A DNA stretch of 53,617 bases from an uncultured Lachnospiraceae bacterium (GCA_910586725.1 CAJUJL010000018.1:1-53617), one strand, 5' to 3'. Counted from the stretch's first letter, positions 17,229 to 27,039 are shown. Numbers and translations: made by a program. Notes: a model not told the origin generated them from the sequence alone.

Positions 17229-17247
17229 GGATTACAGGAGGAAGGAT

Positions 17248-20200
17248 ATGAGGCAGAAGTCAGGAGAAGCGCTTTCCGGGCGTTCCAATCTGCACAGAGA
17301 GGCAGCAGGGAAGCGGGAAGGCAGTCGAAAAGCACAGGGTATGTATGATCCGAGGTTTGAGCACGACAATTGTGGAATTGGCGCAGTCGTCAATATCAAA
17401 GGCATAAAAACGCACGATACCGTTACAAATGCTCTGAAAATTGTAGAACATCTTAAGCACAGGGCCGGAAAAGACGCGGAGGGTAGGACAGGAGACGGCG
17501 TTGGCATTTTGCTTCAGATTTCACATCGTTTTTTCTCAAAAGCGGTAAAACCGCTTGGAATACAAATAGGAGCCGAGCGTGATTATGGCGTTGGAATGTT
17601 TTTCTTTCCACAGGATGAATTAAAGCGCAATCAGGCGAAGAAAATGTTTGAGGTGATTGTCAGAAAAGAGGGCATGGATTTTCTTGGCTGGCGGAACGTT
17701 CCAACGGATCCTTCCAGATTAGGGCAAAAGGCGGTGGACTGTATGCCCTGGATAATGCAGGGGTTTGTCAGGCGGCCGGACGGCGTTGGCAGGGGCCTGG
17801 ATTTTGACCGCAAGCTTTACGTGGCGCGACGCGTATTTGAGCAGTCGAATGACGATACCTATGTTGTTTCCTTATCCAGCCGCACAATTGTATACAAAGG
17901 AATGTTCCTTGTTGAGCAGCTTGGGCTGTTTTTTGCGGATTTGCAGGATGAAGATTACGAATCCGCGATTGCGATGGTGCACTCCCGTTTTTCTACGAAT
18001 ACGAACCCGAGCTGGGAACGCGCGCATCCCAACCGGCTGATCGTACATAACGGGGAAATCAATACGATCAAGGGCAATGCGGACAAGATGCTTGCCCGTG
18101 AAGAAACGATGGAATCGGAGCATTTAAAAGACGAGCTTTTGAAGGTGCTGCCTGTGATTAACAGCGAAGGCTCCGATTCGGCGATGCTTGACAATACGCT
18201 GGAGTTTCTTGTGATGAGCGGTATGGATCTTCCGCTGGCGGTGATGATTATGATTCCGGAACCCTGGGCGAACAATGCGCTGATGTCACAGAAAAAGAAG
18301 GACTTTTACCAGTATTATGCGACGATGATGGAGCCGTGGGACGGCCCTGCGTCGATTCTCTTTTCGGACGGAGATCAAATGGGAGCCGTATTGGACCGCA
18401 ATGGTCTGCGGCCTTCTAGATACTACATTACGGACGACGATTATCTGATTCTTTCCTCGGAAGTAGGCGTTTTGGAGATCGATCCAACGAAGATTGTGGC
18501 AAAAGAGAGGCTTCGGCCCGGGAAAATGCTTCTGGTGGACACAGTGCAGGGACGCGTCATAGACGATGAGGAATTAAAAGCCGCATATGCCGGAAAGAGG
18601 CCGTATGGCGAATGGCTTGACCGCAATCTGGTCTGTTTAAAGGACCTTAAGATTCCAAACGAACGAGTGCCGGAATACAAAAAAGAAGAACGCCTCAGAA
18701 TGCAAAAAGCATTTGGATATACGTACGAATCCCTGAAGGAAGTCATTCTTCCGATGGCGAGGGACGGAGGGGAAAGCACGGACGCTATGGGCATTGACAC
18801 ACCGCTTGCCGCTCTGGCAAAAGACCATCAGCCGTTGTTTAATTATTTCAAGCAGCTATTTGCCCAGGTGACAAATCCTCCGATTGACTCCATTCGCGAG
18901 AAGGTCGTAACATCAACAGCGGTCTATATTGGAGAAGACGGTAACCTTCTGGAAGAGAAAGCGTTAAACTGCCGTCTTTTAAAGGTGGAAAACCCCATAT
19001 TGACCAACACAGATTTGATGAAAATCAAAGCAATGAAGCAAGAGGGATTTCAGGTTGCCGTGCTGCCGATTCTTTACTACAAAAACACAAGTCTGGAAAA
19101 GGCGGTTGACCGGTTGTTTGTAGAAGCTGACCGGGCATACCGGGACGGGGCGAATATTCTGATTCTTTCAGACCGCGGCCTTGATGAAAATCATGTGCCG
19201 ATACCGTCTCTGCTTGCGGTGTCCGCGCTGCAGCAGCACCTGGTAAAGACAAAAAAGAGGACGGCGGTTGCCATGATTTTAGAATCCGGCGAGCCGAGGG
19301 AGGTGCATCATTTCGCAACGCTGCTTGGATACGGGGCGTGCGCCATCAACCCCTATCTGGCGCAGGATACGGTAAAACAGCTTGTGGATGAGCGTATGCT
19401 GGATAAAGATTATTACGCGGCAGTGGAGGATTATAACCATGCGGTGTTGAGCGGCATCGTGAAAATTGCTTCCAAAATGGGCATTTCCACCATTCAGTCT
19501 TACCAGGGCTCCAAAATATTTGAGGCAGTCGGCATTGATAAAGATGTGATTGACAAGTATTTTACGGATACGGTCAGCCGCATCGGAGGAATCACGTTAA
19601 AGGATATTGCAGAAGACGTAGACGCCCTGCATTCCATGGCATACGATCCTCTTGGCCTGGAAACGGATCTGACGTTAGACAGCAGGGGACGGCATAAAAT
19701 GAGAAGCGGCGCAGATTCGCATTTGTATAACCCCGCTACGATTCATTTGCTGCAGGAGTCGACAAAACGGGGAGACTACGGATTATTTCAAAAATACACG
19801 GAATTGGTAAATGCGGAAGAGAGAAAATCCAATATTCGGGGACTGATGGACTTCCGTTATCCGAAAAAAGGCGTTCCGATCGAAGAAGTGGAGAGCGTAG
19901 ATTCCATTGTCACGCGTTTTAAAACAGGGGCGATGTCTTATGGCTCTATTTCAAAAGAAGCGCATGAAACGCTGGCTGTCGCCATGAACCGCCTCCATGG
20001 AAAATCAAATTCCGGAGAGGGCGGGGAAGAAGCGGAGCGCATGGAAAGCAAATATGGCAGGATCAATAAATGCTCCGCCATCAAACAGGTTGCTTCCGGC
20101 CGGTTCGGCGTTACCAGCCGTTATCTGGTGAGCGCGGATGAAATTCAGATCAAAATGGCCCAGGGGGCAAAGCCCGGAGAAGGAGGCCATCTGCCCGGCA

Positions 20201-21852
20201 AAAAAGTTTATCCGTGGATTGCAAAGACAAGACTCTCCACGCCTGGCGTATCTTTGATTTCACCGCCGCCGCACCATGATATTTATTCGATAGAGGATCT
20301 GGAGCAGTTAATTTATGATTTAAAAAATTCCAACCGGGATGCCAGAATTACGGTAAAGCTTGTTTCGGAGGCGGGCGTTGGGACAATAGCCGCCGGCGTG
20401 GCAAAAGCCGGAGCGCAGGTAATCTTGATTTCCGGATATGACGGAGGCACCGGAGCGGCGCCGAAAAGCTCAATTCACAACGCGGGGCTTCCCTGGGAGC
20501 TTGGTCTTGCGGAAACGCATCAGACTTTGATTTTAAACGGGCTTAGGGACAAGGTGCGCATTGAGACGGACGGAAAGCTGATGAGCGGGCGTGATGTTGC
20601 GATTGCCGCGCTGCTTGGAGCGGAAGAATTCGGGTTTGCCACGGCTCCGCTGGTAACGCTTGGCTGCGTTATGATGCGCGTCTGCAATCTGGATACCTGT
20701 CCGGCCGGCATTGCAACCCAGAATCCCACGCTTCGAAAGCGTTTTGCCGGAAAGCCGGAATATGTGGAAAACTTTATGCGATTTATTGCGGAAGATTTAA
20801 GGGAGCATATGGCAAAGCTGGGATTTCGTACATTAGATGAAATGGTGGGACGCAGTGACCTTTTGAAACCAGGGGAAGATTTGTCCGGCAGGGAAAAGGA
20901 GATTGATTTGTCCCGCATTTTAAACAATCCATTTGCGGAGCCAAAAGCAAAGGTGACATACAATCCCAGGCACGTGTACGATTTTGGCCTTGATAAAACG
21001 AAAGATGTCACCGTGCTGTTAAAGAAATTAAAGGGCGCGCTGGATGGCGGGCAGAAAAAGAGCGTTCGGCTGGAAGTTTCCAATACGGACCGTTCGTTTG
21101 GAACAATATTTGGATCGGAAATCACTAAAAAGTATGGGGAATCTCTGGAAGAAGACACGTTTCTGATTCAATGCAGCGGCGCAGGGGGACAAAGCTTCGG
21201 AGCGTTTATACCCAAAGGACTGACACTGGAATTAATAGGAGATTCCAACGACTACTTTGGAAAAGGGTTATCGGGCGGAAAATTAATCGTATACGCTCCT
21301 GCCGGCGCGGCCTTTCAGAAAGATACCAATATCATCATTGGAAACGTGGCTTTATACGGCGCGACAAGCGGAAAAGCGTTTATCAGCGGCACAGCGGGAG
21401 AGCGGTTCTGTGTAAGAAATTCCGGTGCAACCGCAGTAGTAGAGGGCGTGGGAGACCACGGATGTGAATATATGACGGGAGGCCGCGTTGCCGTTCTTGG
21501 AAAAACCGGGAAAAATTTCGCGGCCGGCATGAGCGGAGGAATTGCTTATGTTCTGGATGAAGAAAATGATTTGTATACCAGAATTAATAAGGAAATGGTG
21601 TTTTCAGAAGAAGTTTCCAATAAATATGACGTTCTGGAGTTAAAGGAAATGATCAAAGAGCATGTGGCCTTGACAAATTCCGAAAAAGGGAAGAAAATTC
21701 TGGATAAATTCAGCGAATATCTGCCGAAATTTAAAAAGATTATTCCATATGATTATCACAGTATGATGATGGCGATTGTACAGATGGAAGAAAAGGGTCT
21801 TTCTTCCGAACAGGCGCAGATTGAAGCATTTTATGCGAATACGAGAAATTAA
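17248..21852 (+). CDS. gltB: Glutamate synthase large subunit
   Basis: Takes the amide nitrogen of glutamine and transfers it to 2-oxoglutarate, giving two glutamates. The 1534-residue protein has the usual order: class-II glutaminase from the catalytic Cys42 (in EHDNCGIG) to about 430; a central domain; FMN synthase domain at about 850-1200 (GAMSYGSIS, PGEGGHLPG, GYDGGTGAAP); the 3Fe-4S cysteines 1140, 1146 and 1151 in the GCVMMRVCNLDTCPAG motif; and the GXGXG helix domain at about 1270-1500. The start at 17248 has AGGAGG 6 nt upstream and gives a 41-residue propeptide, longer than usual. An in-frame ATG at 17341 would give the more common short propeptide but lacks a good ribosome binding site. 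GltD follows after 14 nt and completes the enzyme. Confidence 0.96.
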   Translation: MRQKSGEALSGRSNLHREAAGKREGSRKAQGMYDPRFEHDNCGIGAVVNIKGIKTHDTVTNALKIVEHLKHRAGKDAEGRTGDGVGILLQISHRFFSKAVKPLGIQIGAERDYGVGMFFFPQDELKRNQAKKMFEVIVRKEGMDFLGWRNVPTDPSRLGQKAVDCMPWIMQGFVRRPDGVGRGLDFDRKLYVARRVFEQSNDDTYVVSLSSRTIVYKGMFLVEQLGLFFADLQDEDYESAIAMVHSRFSTNTNPSWERAHPNRLIVHNGEINTIKGNADKMLAREETMESEHLKDELLKVLPVINSEGSDSAMLDNTLEFLVMSGMDLPLAVMIMIPEPWANNALMSQKKKDFYQYYATMMEPWDGPASILFSDGDQMGAVLDRNGLRPSRYYITDDDYLILSSEVGVLEIDPTKIVAKERLRPGKMLLVDTVQGRVIDDEELKAAYAGKRPYGEWLDRNLVCLKDLKIPNERVPEYKKEERLRMQKAFGYTYESLKEVILPMARDGGESTDAMGIDTPLAALAKDHQPLFNYFKQLFAQVTNPPIDSIREKVVTSTAVYIGEDGNLLEEKALNCRLLKVENPILTNTDLMKIKAMKQEGFQVAVLPILYYKNTSLEKAVDRLFVEADRAYRDGANILILSDRGLDENHVPIPSLLAVSALQQHLVKTKKRTAVAMILESGEPREVHHFATLLGYGACAINPYLAQDTVKQLVDERMLDKDYYAAVEDYNHAVLSGIVKIASKMGISTIQSYQGSKIFEAVGIDKDVIDKYFTDTVSRIGGITLKDIAEDVDALHSMAYDPLGLETDLTLDSRGRHKMRSGADSHLYNPATIHLLQESTKRGDYGLFQKYTELVNAEERKSNIRGLMDFRYPKKGVPIEEVESVDSIVTRFKTGAMSYGSISKEAHETLAVAMNRLHGKSNSGEGGEEAERMESKYGRINKCSAIKQVASGRFGVTSRYLVSADEIQIKMAQGAKPGEGGHLPGKKVYPWIAKTRLSTPGVSLISPPPHHDIYSIEDLEQLIYDLKNSNRDARITVKLVSEAGVGTIAAGVAKAGAQVILISGYDGGTGAAPKSSIHNAGLPWELGLAETHQTLILNGLRDKVRIETDGKLMSGRDVAIAALLGAEEFGFATAPLVTLGCVMMRVCNLDTCPAGIATQNPTLRKRFAGKPEYVENFMRFIAEDLREHMAKLGFRTLDEMVGRSDLLKPGEDLSGREKEIDLSRILNNPFAEPKAKVTYNPRHVYDFGLDKTKDVTVLLKKLKGALDGGQKKSVRLEVSNTDRSFGTIFGSEITKKYGESLEEDTFLIQCSGAGGQSFGAFIPKGLTLELIGDSNDYFGKGLSGGKLIVYAPAGAAFQKDTNIIIGNVALYGATSGKAFISGTAGERFCVRNSGATAVVEGVGDHGCEYMTGGRVAVLGKTGKNFAAGMSGGIAYVLDEENDLYTRINKEMVFSEEVSNKYDVLELKEMIKEHVALTNSEKGKKILDKFSEYLPKFKKIIPYDYHSMMMAIVQMEEKGLSSEQAQIEAFYANTRN

Positions 21853-21866
21853 AGGAGGCACGCATC

Positions 21867-23384
21867 ATGGGAAAGCCAACGGGATTTATGGAATATGACA
21901 GAGAGACTTCGGCAGCAGTTCTGCCAAAAGAGAGGATAAAAAATTTCAATGAATTTCATGTGCCTCTTTCAAAAGAAAAACAGAGAATGCAGGGAGCCCG
22001 CTGTATGAACTGCGGCGTGCCGTTCTGCCAGTCGGGAATGGAAATTATGGGTATGACAAGCGGATGTCCGCTGCACAACCTGATTCCGGAATGGAATGAT
22101 TTGGTTTATAACGACAATTGGGAGGAAGCGTACCGTCGGTTGATCAAGACAAATAATTTTCCGGAATTTACGGCAAGAGTCTGTCCGGCGCTCTGTGAGG
22201 CGGCCTGTACCTGCGGGCATTACGGGGACGCCGTTTCCGTGAAAGAAAATGAACTTGGCATTATAGAAAATGCGTACAAAGAGGGATATGCAAAAGCAAA
22301 GCCTCCCAGGGTGCGCACGGGAAAGGCGGTTGCGGTGGTTGGCAGCGGCCCTGCCGGGTTGGCGGCGGCGGACCAGTTGAATAAACGCGGGCACAGCGTT
22401 ACGGTCTATGAGAGAGAGGACAGACCGGGCGGGCTTTTGATGTACGGCATTCCGAACATGAAATTGGAAAAAGACGTTATTGAGCGGAAAATCAAGGTGA
22501 TGGAAGAAGAGGGCGTTGTGTTTGAGACGGGCGCAGACATCGGACGGGATGTCAAAGCATCAAAAATCCTGAAAGAATACGATGCGGTTCTTTTGGCATG
22601 CGGGGCAAAGAATCCGCGGGATATAAAAGTTCCGGGAAGAGATGCGGAGGGAATTTATTTTGCGGTGGATTTTCTGGCGTCTGCGACGAAAGCGCTCTTT
22701 CAGTCTGCAAACAAAGAATTGCCCTCCGGCGGACAAAAAGAGCCGGGATGGATTTCGGCAAAGGGCAAAAAAGTAATCATTATTGGCGGCGGTGATACGG
22801 GAAACGACTGTGTGGGAACGGCGATTCGCCATGGAGCGGCAAAAGTTACGCAGTTAGAGATGATGCCAAAAGCGCCGGATACGCGGACAGAAGACAATCC
22901 ATGGCCGCAGTGGCCCAAAGTTTCTAAGACGGATTACGGACAGGAGGAAGCAATTGCCGTATTTGGAACGGATCCAAGGATTTATGAAACGACGGTGAAA
23001 GAATTTATCAAAAATAAGAACGGCGCCGTTACAGCGGTAAAGACGGTAAAGCTGGAATGGAAAAAGAATGGCAAAACAGGACGGATGGAAATGGCGGAAG
23101 TTCCCGGCTCGGAACATTGCTTAGAAGCCGATCTTGTGCTGATCGCAGCCGGATTTCTGGGCGCGCAGAAGTATGTGGCGGACGCATTTGGCGTCGGGCT
23201 GGATGAACGGACGAATGCGGCCTGTAAGTCTGGAACATATGCGACAAATGTTAAAAAAGTATTTGCCGCCGGAGATATGCGCAGAGGGCAGTCTCTGGTC
23301 GTATGGGCCATCCGGGAGGGAAGAGAAGCGGCAAGGGAAGTGGATGAAAGCCTCCTTGGGTACTCCGGATTGCCGGTACAGTAA
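21867..23384 (+). CDS. gltD: Glutamate synthase small subunit, NAD(P)H-dependent
   Basis: Passes electrons from NAD(P)H through FAD and 4Fe-4S clusters to GltB. The 505-residue protein has N-terminal cluster cysteines in CMNCGVPFCQSG and ARVCPALCEAACTCG. The FAD loop VVGSGPAGLAAA is near 155 and the NAD(P)H loop IIIGGGDTGNDC near 305. A C-terminal VFAAGDMRRGQSLVVWAI segment closes the FAD site. Ribosome binding site AAAGGAGG precedes the ATG. Same operon as gltB. Confidence 0.97.
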   Translation: MGKPTGFMEYDRETSAAVLPKERIKNFNEFHVPLSKEKQRMQGARCMNCGVPFCQSGMEIMGMTSGCPLHNLIPEWNDLVYNDNWEEAYRRLIKTNNFPEFTARVCPALCEAACTCGHYGDAVSVKENELGIIENAYKEGYAKAKPPRVRTGKAVAVVGSGPAGLAAADQLNKRGHSVTVYEREDRPGGLLMYGIPNMKLEKDVIERKIKVMEEEGVVFETGADIGRDVKASKILKEYDAVLLACGAKNPRDIKVPGRDAEGIYFAVDFLASATKALFQSANKELPSGGQKEPGWISAKGKKVIIIGGGDTGNDCVGTAIRHGAAKVTQLEMMPKAPDTRTEDNPWPQWPKVSKTDYGQEEAIAVFGTDPRIYETTVKEFIKNKNGAVTAVKTVKLEWKKNGKTGRMEMAEVPGSEHCLEADLVLIAAGFLGAQKYVADAFGVGLDERTNAACKSGTYATNVKKVFAAGDMRRGQSLVVWAIREGREAAREVDESLLGYSGLPVQ

Positions 23385-23414
23385 AGGATTTTTGAGCTCT
23401 GTCGAAAATGGGTC

Positions 23415-23444
23415 TTGAAATTATACATGCAATAGTGTTATGAT
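23415..23444 (+). promoter_or_regulatory. Promoter for the small membrane protein gene
   Basis: TTGAAA (23415-23420), 18-nt spacer, TATGAT (23439-23444), about 39 nt before the GTG start at 23483. It suggests a transcript separate from gltBD. Confidence 0.6.
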
Positions 23445-23482
23445 ACATCAGGCAAAACGTCAAAAAGAGGGGGGAGAGCAGA

Positions 23483-23740
23483 GTGAGTCGGAATATTCGA
23501 ATCATAATATCTATGGCAATCTATATGACAGGATTTGCAGCGGCTATTTACATCGGCGGCTGGGTTATGTTTATTAAGCCCGTTAAATTTACGATAACGG
23601 CATATACGCTTGGGACTTTGACTTTGCCGCAGCTTTTGATTGCGATCATAAAATGCGTCTGTTCTTTGACCGTTGCCGGTTTGGTCTGGTGCATCGGGTA
23701 TATCGCAAGCAATCATATTTATGACAGTCGGGATGAGTAA
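23483..23740 (+). CDS. Small two-helix membrane protein, function unknown
   Basis: An 85-residue protein that I do not recognise. Two strongly hydrophobic segments (about 6-28 and 46-72) flank a short loop containing KPVKFTITAYTLG; the tail SNHIYDSRDE is polar. The start is GTG at 23483 just after a G-rich ribosome binding site. The gene has its own promoter upstream and a strong terminator downstream, so it is a genuine single-gene unit rather than a chance frame. It may be an accessory or sensor membrane peptide; nothing in the context gives a function. Confidence 0.7.
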   Translation: MSRNIRIIISMAIYMTGFAAAIYIGGWVMFIKPVKFTITAYTLGTLTLPQLLIAIIKCVCSLTVAGLVWCIGYIASNHIYDSRDE

Positions 23741-23748
23741 AGCAGGAT

Positions 23749-23785
23749 GGCGTAAATCTGTGAGAATCAGGTTTGCGCCGTTTTT
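23749..23785 (+). terminator. Terminator after the small membrane protein gene
   Basis: A 12-bp stem (23749-23760 with 23768-23779, two G-U pairs), a 7-nt TGAGAAT loop and a TTTTT tail. It begins 9 nt after the stop codon. Confidence 0.8.
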
Positions 23786-23855
23786 GGCATTCTTAAATGG
23801 ATATGGAGCATGAAACGGGAAATTTACAGGTGTTTGATTCAAGGAGGCGCTAAAA

Positions 23856-24641
23856 TTGAAAAAAGCAGTATTTTTTGATATAGACGGTACGTTATGGGAT
23901 GAAAAGATGCGGGTGCCGGAAAGTACGGCTGCAGCCATTCATAAGCTGAGGGAAAACGGAACGTATGCGTTTATCTGCAGCGGCAGGAGCCGCGCGGCCA
24001 TTCAGGCCAAAACGCTGCTGTCTGACATAGGATTTGACGGTATTTTAGCGGCATGCGGCACATATTTTGAATATCGGGGAGAAGTCGTGTATGAACGGAC
24101 GCTTTCCAAAGAAGAGCTGTTGGAGCTGACGGACTGCTTTAAAAGGCAGAACCAGCCGCTGATTCTGGAGGGAAAGAAGCATCTCTACGGAGATATGGAC
24201 GACTTCAGCGACAATCCCTATATACTCAATCTGAAAAAATCCTTAGGAGACGGATTTGTGTCATTTACGGAACATGCGGGCAGATACGACGCCAATAAAG
24301 CGACGTCTTATTTTCGCGGCGGAGATTTGGAACGGGTCAAAAAAGAGCTTTCCGCTCACTTTGATCTGATTTTCCATACGACGCAGGTATTTGAAATTGT
24401 GCCAAAGGGATGCTCCAAGGCAAGCGGGATCAGGCGTGTCTGCGCGTATTTAAACGTCGCGCATGAAGATACGTATGCGTTTGGGGACAGCGTCAACGAC
24501 ATCGAAATGCTCTCTTACGTTCGGCATGGAATCGCGATGGGCAATGGCACAGATGTCGCAAAAGACGCGGCGGATTACATTACCGCGCCTCTGTGGGAAG
24601 ACGGCATTTGGGAGGGACTTCGGCATTTTTCCCTGATTTAG
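23856..24641 (+). CDS. Cof-type HAD-superfamily phosphatase
   Basis: A 261-residue member of the Cof/YidA group, which removes phosphate from sugar phosphates, FMN or similar small molecules. Motif I FFDIDGTLW is at 6-14 with Asp8 as nucleophile and Asp10 as acid/base. Motif II is the SGR in ICSGRSR, motif III a Lys near KATSYF or KGCSKASG, and motif IV GDSVNDIEML. The start is TTG at 23856, 8 nt after AAGGAGG. The substrate cannot be predicted. It is separated from the upstream gene by a terminator, and its own promoter is not obvious. Confidence 0.9.
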   Translation: MKKAVFFDIDGTLWDEKMRVPESTAAAIHKLRENGTYAFICSGRSRAAIQAKTLLSDIGFDGILAACGTYFEYRGEVVYERTLSKEELLELTDCFKRQNQPLILEGKKHLYGDMDDFSDNPYILNLKKSLGDGFVSFTEHAGRYDANKATSYFRGGDLERVKKELSAHFDLIFHTTQVFEIVPKGCSKASGIRRVCAYLNVAHEDTYAFGDSVNDIEMLSYVRHGIAMGNGTDVAKDAADYITAPLWEDGIWEGLRHFSLI

Positions 24642-24794
24642 CGCAGATTGCGGCGCAATCGCAAAGAGAACATAAACTGTTTCTAAAAAAAGTATTAAAT
24701 AAAGAAAAAACGGAAAAAATATGAAACAGAGAGAAAAAATGAGAATAAGAGAGTATAAATGAGCATACTATAGTTAGCAACGAAAAGATTCCGT

Positions 24795-24823
24795 TTGCAC
24801 AATCAGAATGCAACTCATATTAT
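24795..24823 (+). promoter_or_regulatory. groESL promoter
   Basis: TTGCAC (24795-24800), exact 17-nt spacer, TATTAT (24818-24823). Predicted transcription start near 24830, immediately before the CIRCE operator. The 260-nt interval 24642-24901 holds only these sites; the rest is an A-rich stretch without a gene. Confidence 0.8.
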
Positions 24824-24834
24824 AGGATTATCGG

Positions 24835-24861
24835 TTAGCACTCGAAAGTAATGAGTGCTAA
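24835..24861. promoter_or_regulatory. CIRCE operator (HrcA binding site)
   Basis: TTAGCACTC, nine bases, GAGTGCTAA: a perfect match to the CIRCE consensus with no mismatch in either arm. HrcA binds it and represses groESL until heat or misfolded protein titrates GroEL. It lies at the very start of the predicted mRNA. Confidence 0.97.
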
Positions 24862-24901
24862 TAATCAAAAAAATAACAGAACGTATAAGGAGGCATTTCA
24901 A

Positions 24902-25186
24902 ATGAAGTTAGTACCTTTAGCAGACAGAGTTGTTTTAAAACATTTAGAAGCAGAAGAAACGACCAAGTCCGGAATTATTCTGGCGAGCAAATCCCAGGAA
25001 AAGCCGCAGGAAGCAGAAGTGGTTGCGGTAGGCCCGGGCGGCGTGGTGGACGGCAAAGAAGTTACGATGCAGGTAACGGTTGGACAAAAGGTAATTTATT
25101 CCAAATATGCCGGTACGGAAGTGAAACTGGAAGACGAAGAGTACATGATTGTAAAACAGAACGACATTCTGGCAGTTGTAGAATAA
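24902..25186 (+). CDS. groES: Co-chaperonin GroES
   Basis: The 10-kDa lid of the GroEL folding chamber. The protein is 94 residues, as expected, with the N-terminal PLADRVVLKHLEAEE block. The mobile loop (TKSGIILASKSQEKPQ) binds GroEL, and the C-terminal YMIVKQNDILAVV is typical. I chose ATG 24902, after an AAGGAGG site, over an upstream in-frame ATG that would overlap the CIRCE arm. First gene of the heat-shock operon. Confidence 0.98.
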   Translation: MKLVPLADRVVLKHLEAEETTKSGIILASKSQEKPQEAEVVAVGPGGVVDGKEVTMQVTVGQKVIYSKYAGTEVKLEDEEYMIVKQNDILAVVE

Positions 25187-25212
25187 TATATAGAGGAAAG
25201 AGGTAGAAAATC

Positions 25213-26838
25213 ATGGCAAAGGAAATCAAATACGGTTCAGAAGCAAGAGCGGCGCTTGGCGCGGGCGTAGATAAACTGGCGGATACCGTCAGCGTAACAT
25301 TGGGACCAAAAGGAAGAAACGTAGTGCTTGATAAATCATTCGGGGCTCCGTTAATTACAAACGACGGCGTTACGATTGCAAAAGAAATCGAACTGGAAGA
25401 CGCGTTTGAAAACATGGGCGCGCAGCTTGTCAAAGAAGTTGCGACAAAGACAAACGACGTTGCCGGAGACGGAACGACGACGGCTACGGTACTGACGCAG
25501 GCAATGGTGCATGAAGGCATGAAGAACCTGGAAGCCGGCGCAAATCCAATCGTGCTTAGAAGGGGCATGAAGAAAGCGACGGACGCCGCTGTGGAAGCGT
25601 TAAAATCTATGAGCCAGAAAGTTAAAGGCAAAGATCAGATTGCAAAAGTAGCCGCAATTTCCGCAGGAGACGACGAAGTTGGCACGCTGGTATCCGACGC
25701 TATGGAAAAAGTGACAAACGACGGCGTAATTACGATTGAAGAGTCAAAGACGATGCAGACAGAGCTGGATCTGGTAGAGGGCATGCAGTTTGACCGCGGA
25801 TATGTTTCCGCATATATGTGTACGGATATGGATAAGATGGAAGCGACGTTAGACGATCCGTATATCCTGATTACAGACAAGAAAATTTCCAACATTCAGG
25901 AAATTCTGCCGCTTTTGGAGCAGGTCGTACAAAGCGGCGCAAGACTTTTGATTATCGCAGAAGACATCGAGGGCGAAGCGCTCACGACATTGATTGTCAA
26001 CAAGCTGCGCGGCACATTTAACGTAGTAGCCGTAAAAGCACCAGGATACGGCGACAGAAGAAAAGCAATGCTTGAGGATATTGCAATCTTAACGGGCGGC
26101 CAGGTAATTTCCGAAGAGCTTGGACTGGAATTAAAAGATACGACGATGGATCAGCTCGGACGCGCAAAATCCGTAAAAGTTCAGAAAGAAAATACGGTGA
26201 TTGTAGACGGAGAGGGCGACAAAGACGCGATTCAGTCAAGAATCGGACAGATCCGCGGACAGATTGAAGAAACGACTTCTGAATTTGACAAAGAAAAACT
26301 GCAGGAGAGACTTGCAAAACTGGCCGGCGGCGTAGCAGTCATCCGCGTAGGCGCTGCGACAGAGACAGAAATGAAAGAAGCGAAGCTTCGTATGGAAGAC
26401 GCTTTGAACGCAACGCGCGCAGCCGTGGAAGAAGGCATCATTGCAGGAGGCGGTTCCGCATATATCCATGCGTCTAAGAAAGTAGCGGAGCTTGCGGATA
26501 CGTTAGAGGGCGATGAAAAGACGGGCGCAAAAGTCGTGTTAAAAGCTCTGGAAGCTCCATTGTTCTATATTTCCGCAAATGCCGGACTGGAAGGCGCGGT
26601 TATTATCAGCAAGGTAAAAGAAGCGGAAACGGGCGTAGGCTTTGACGTTGTAACGGAAGAGTATACCGATATGGTAGAAAGCGGAATTTTGGATCCGGTA
26701 AAAGTTACAAGAAGCGCATTGCAGAATGCGACTTCCGTAGCGTCCACGCTTCTTACAACGGAATCCGCCGTTGCAAATATCAAAGAAGAAGCTCCTGCAA
26801 TGCCGGCTGGCGGCGCAGGAATGGGCGGCATGATGTAA
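25213..26838 (+). CDS. groEL: Chaperonin GroEL
   Basis: ATP-driven 60-kDa folding chamber. The 541-residue protein shows the ATP-site motif AGDGTTTATVL near 84-94, the VTLGPKGRNVVLDKS block near residue 28, equatorial/apical/intermediate domains in normal order, and the flexible GGAGMGGMM tail. It follows groES after 26 nt and shares the CIRCE-controlled promoter. A 15-bp perfect terminator ends the operon. Confidence 0.98.
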   Translation: MAKEIKYGSEARAALGAGVDKLADTVSVTLGPKGRNVVLDKSFGAPLITNDGVTIAKEIELEDAFENMGAQLVKEVATKTNDVAGDGTTTATVLTQAMVHEGMKNLEAGANPIVLRRGMKKATDAAVEALKSMSQKVKGKDQIAKVAAISAGDDEVGTLVSDAMEKVTNDGVITIEESKTMQTELDLVEGMQFDRGYVSAYMCTDMDKMEATLDDPYILITDKKISNIQEILPLLEQVVQSGARLLIIAEDIEGEALTTLIVNKLRGTFNVVAVKAPGYGDRRKAMLEDIAILTGGQVISEELGLELKDTTMDQLGRAKSVKVQKENTVIVDGEGDKDAIQSRIGQIRGQIEETTSEFDKEKLQERLAKLAGGVAVIRVGAATETEMKEAKLRMEDALNATRAAVEEGIIAGGGSAYIHASKKVAELADTLEGDEKTGAKVVLKALEAPLFYISANAGLEGAVIISKVKEAETGVGFDVVTEEYTDMVESGILDPVKVTRSALQNATSVASTLLTTESAVANIKEEAPAMPAGGAGMGGMM

Positions 26839-26888
26839 AAATGAAAAGCGGCGCATCGCTTTGCGCTTCTTAGATGAAGAAACAGATA

Positions 26889-26941
26889 ACGCCTCCGGCT
26901 GTGGGCAGTCGCTCACAGCCGGAGGCGTTTTGTCTTTTTTT
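26889..26941 (+). terminator. Strong terminator after groEL
   Basis: ACGCCTCCGGCTGTG (26889-26903) pairs perfectly with 26914-26928 over a 10-nt loop, followed by TTTGTC and a run of T. Confidence 0.93.
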
Positions 26942-26999
26942 GCATATTTTTTGCGCAAAAAATTGGTTTATCATAGTGGAAATCGAAAAAAAAGTGTGG

Positions 27000-27005
27000 T
27001 ACAAT
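27000..27005 (+). promoter_or_regulatory. Probable -10 box for the degV-purA unit
   Basis: TACAAT about 35 nt before the DegV start. A GTGGAA at 26976-26981 could be a weak -35 with an 18-nt spacer. No terminator is visible between the DegV gene and purA, so this may drive both. Confidence 0.4.
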
Positions 27006-27039
27006 CAAAATGTTGTGATTAAATAGACAGGAGGGACTT

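Larger units (their letters stand above)
16834..17247. other. AT-rich intergenic region before gltB
   Basis: About 410 nt with very high A+T, no credible gene. It holds the gltB promoter near 17154-17182, a second possible TTGACA at 17130-17135 without a good -10 box, and a stem-loop just before the gltB ribosome binding site. The far end borders the pseudogene start. Confidence 0.5.

Noticed and set aside
17049..17348. 99-codon plus-strand frame across the gltB promoter region
   Set aside because: It overlaps the gltB start in another frame, crosses the promoter and the stem-loop, and has no ribosome binding site.
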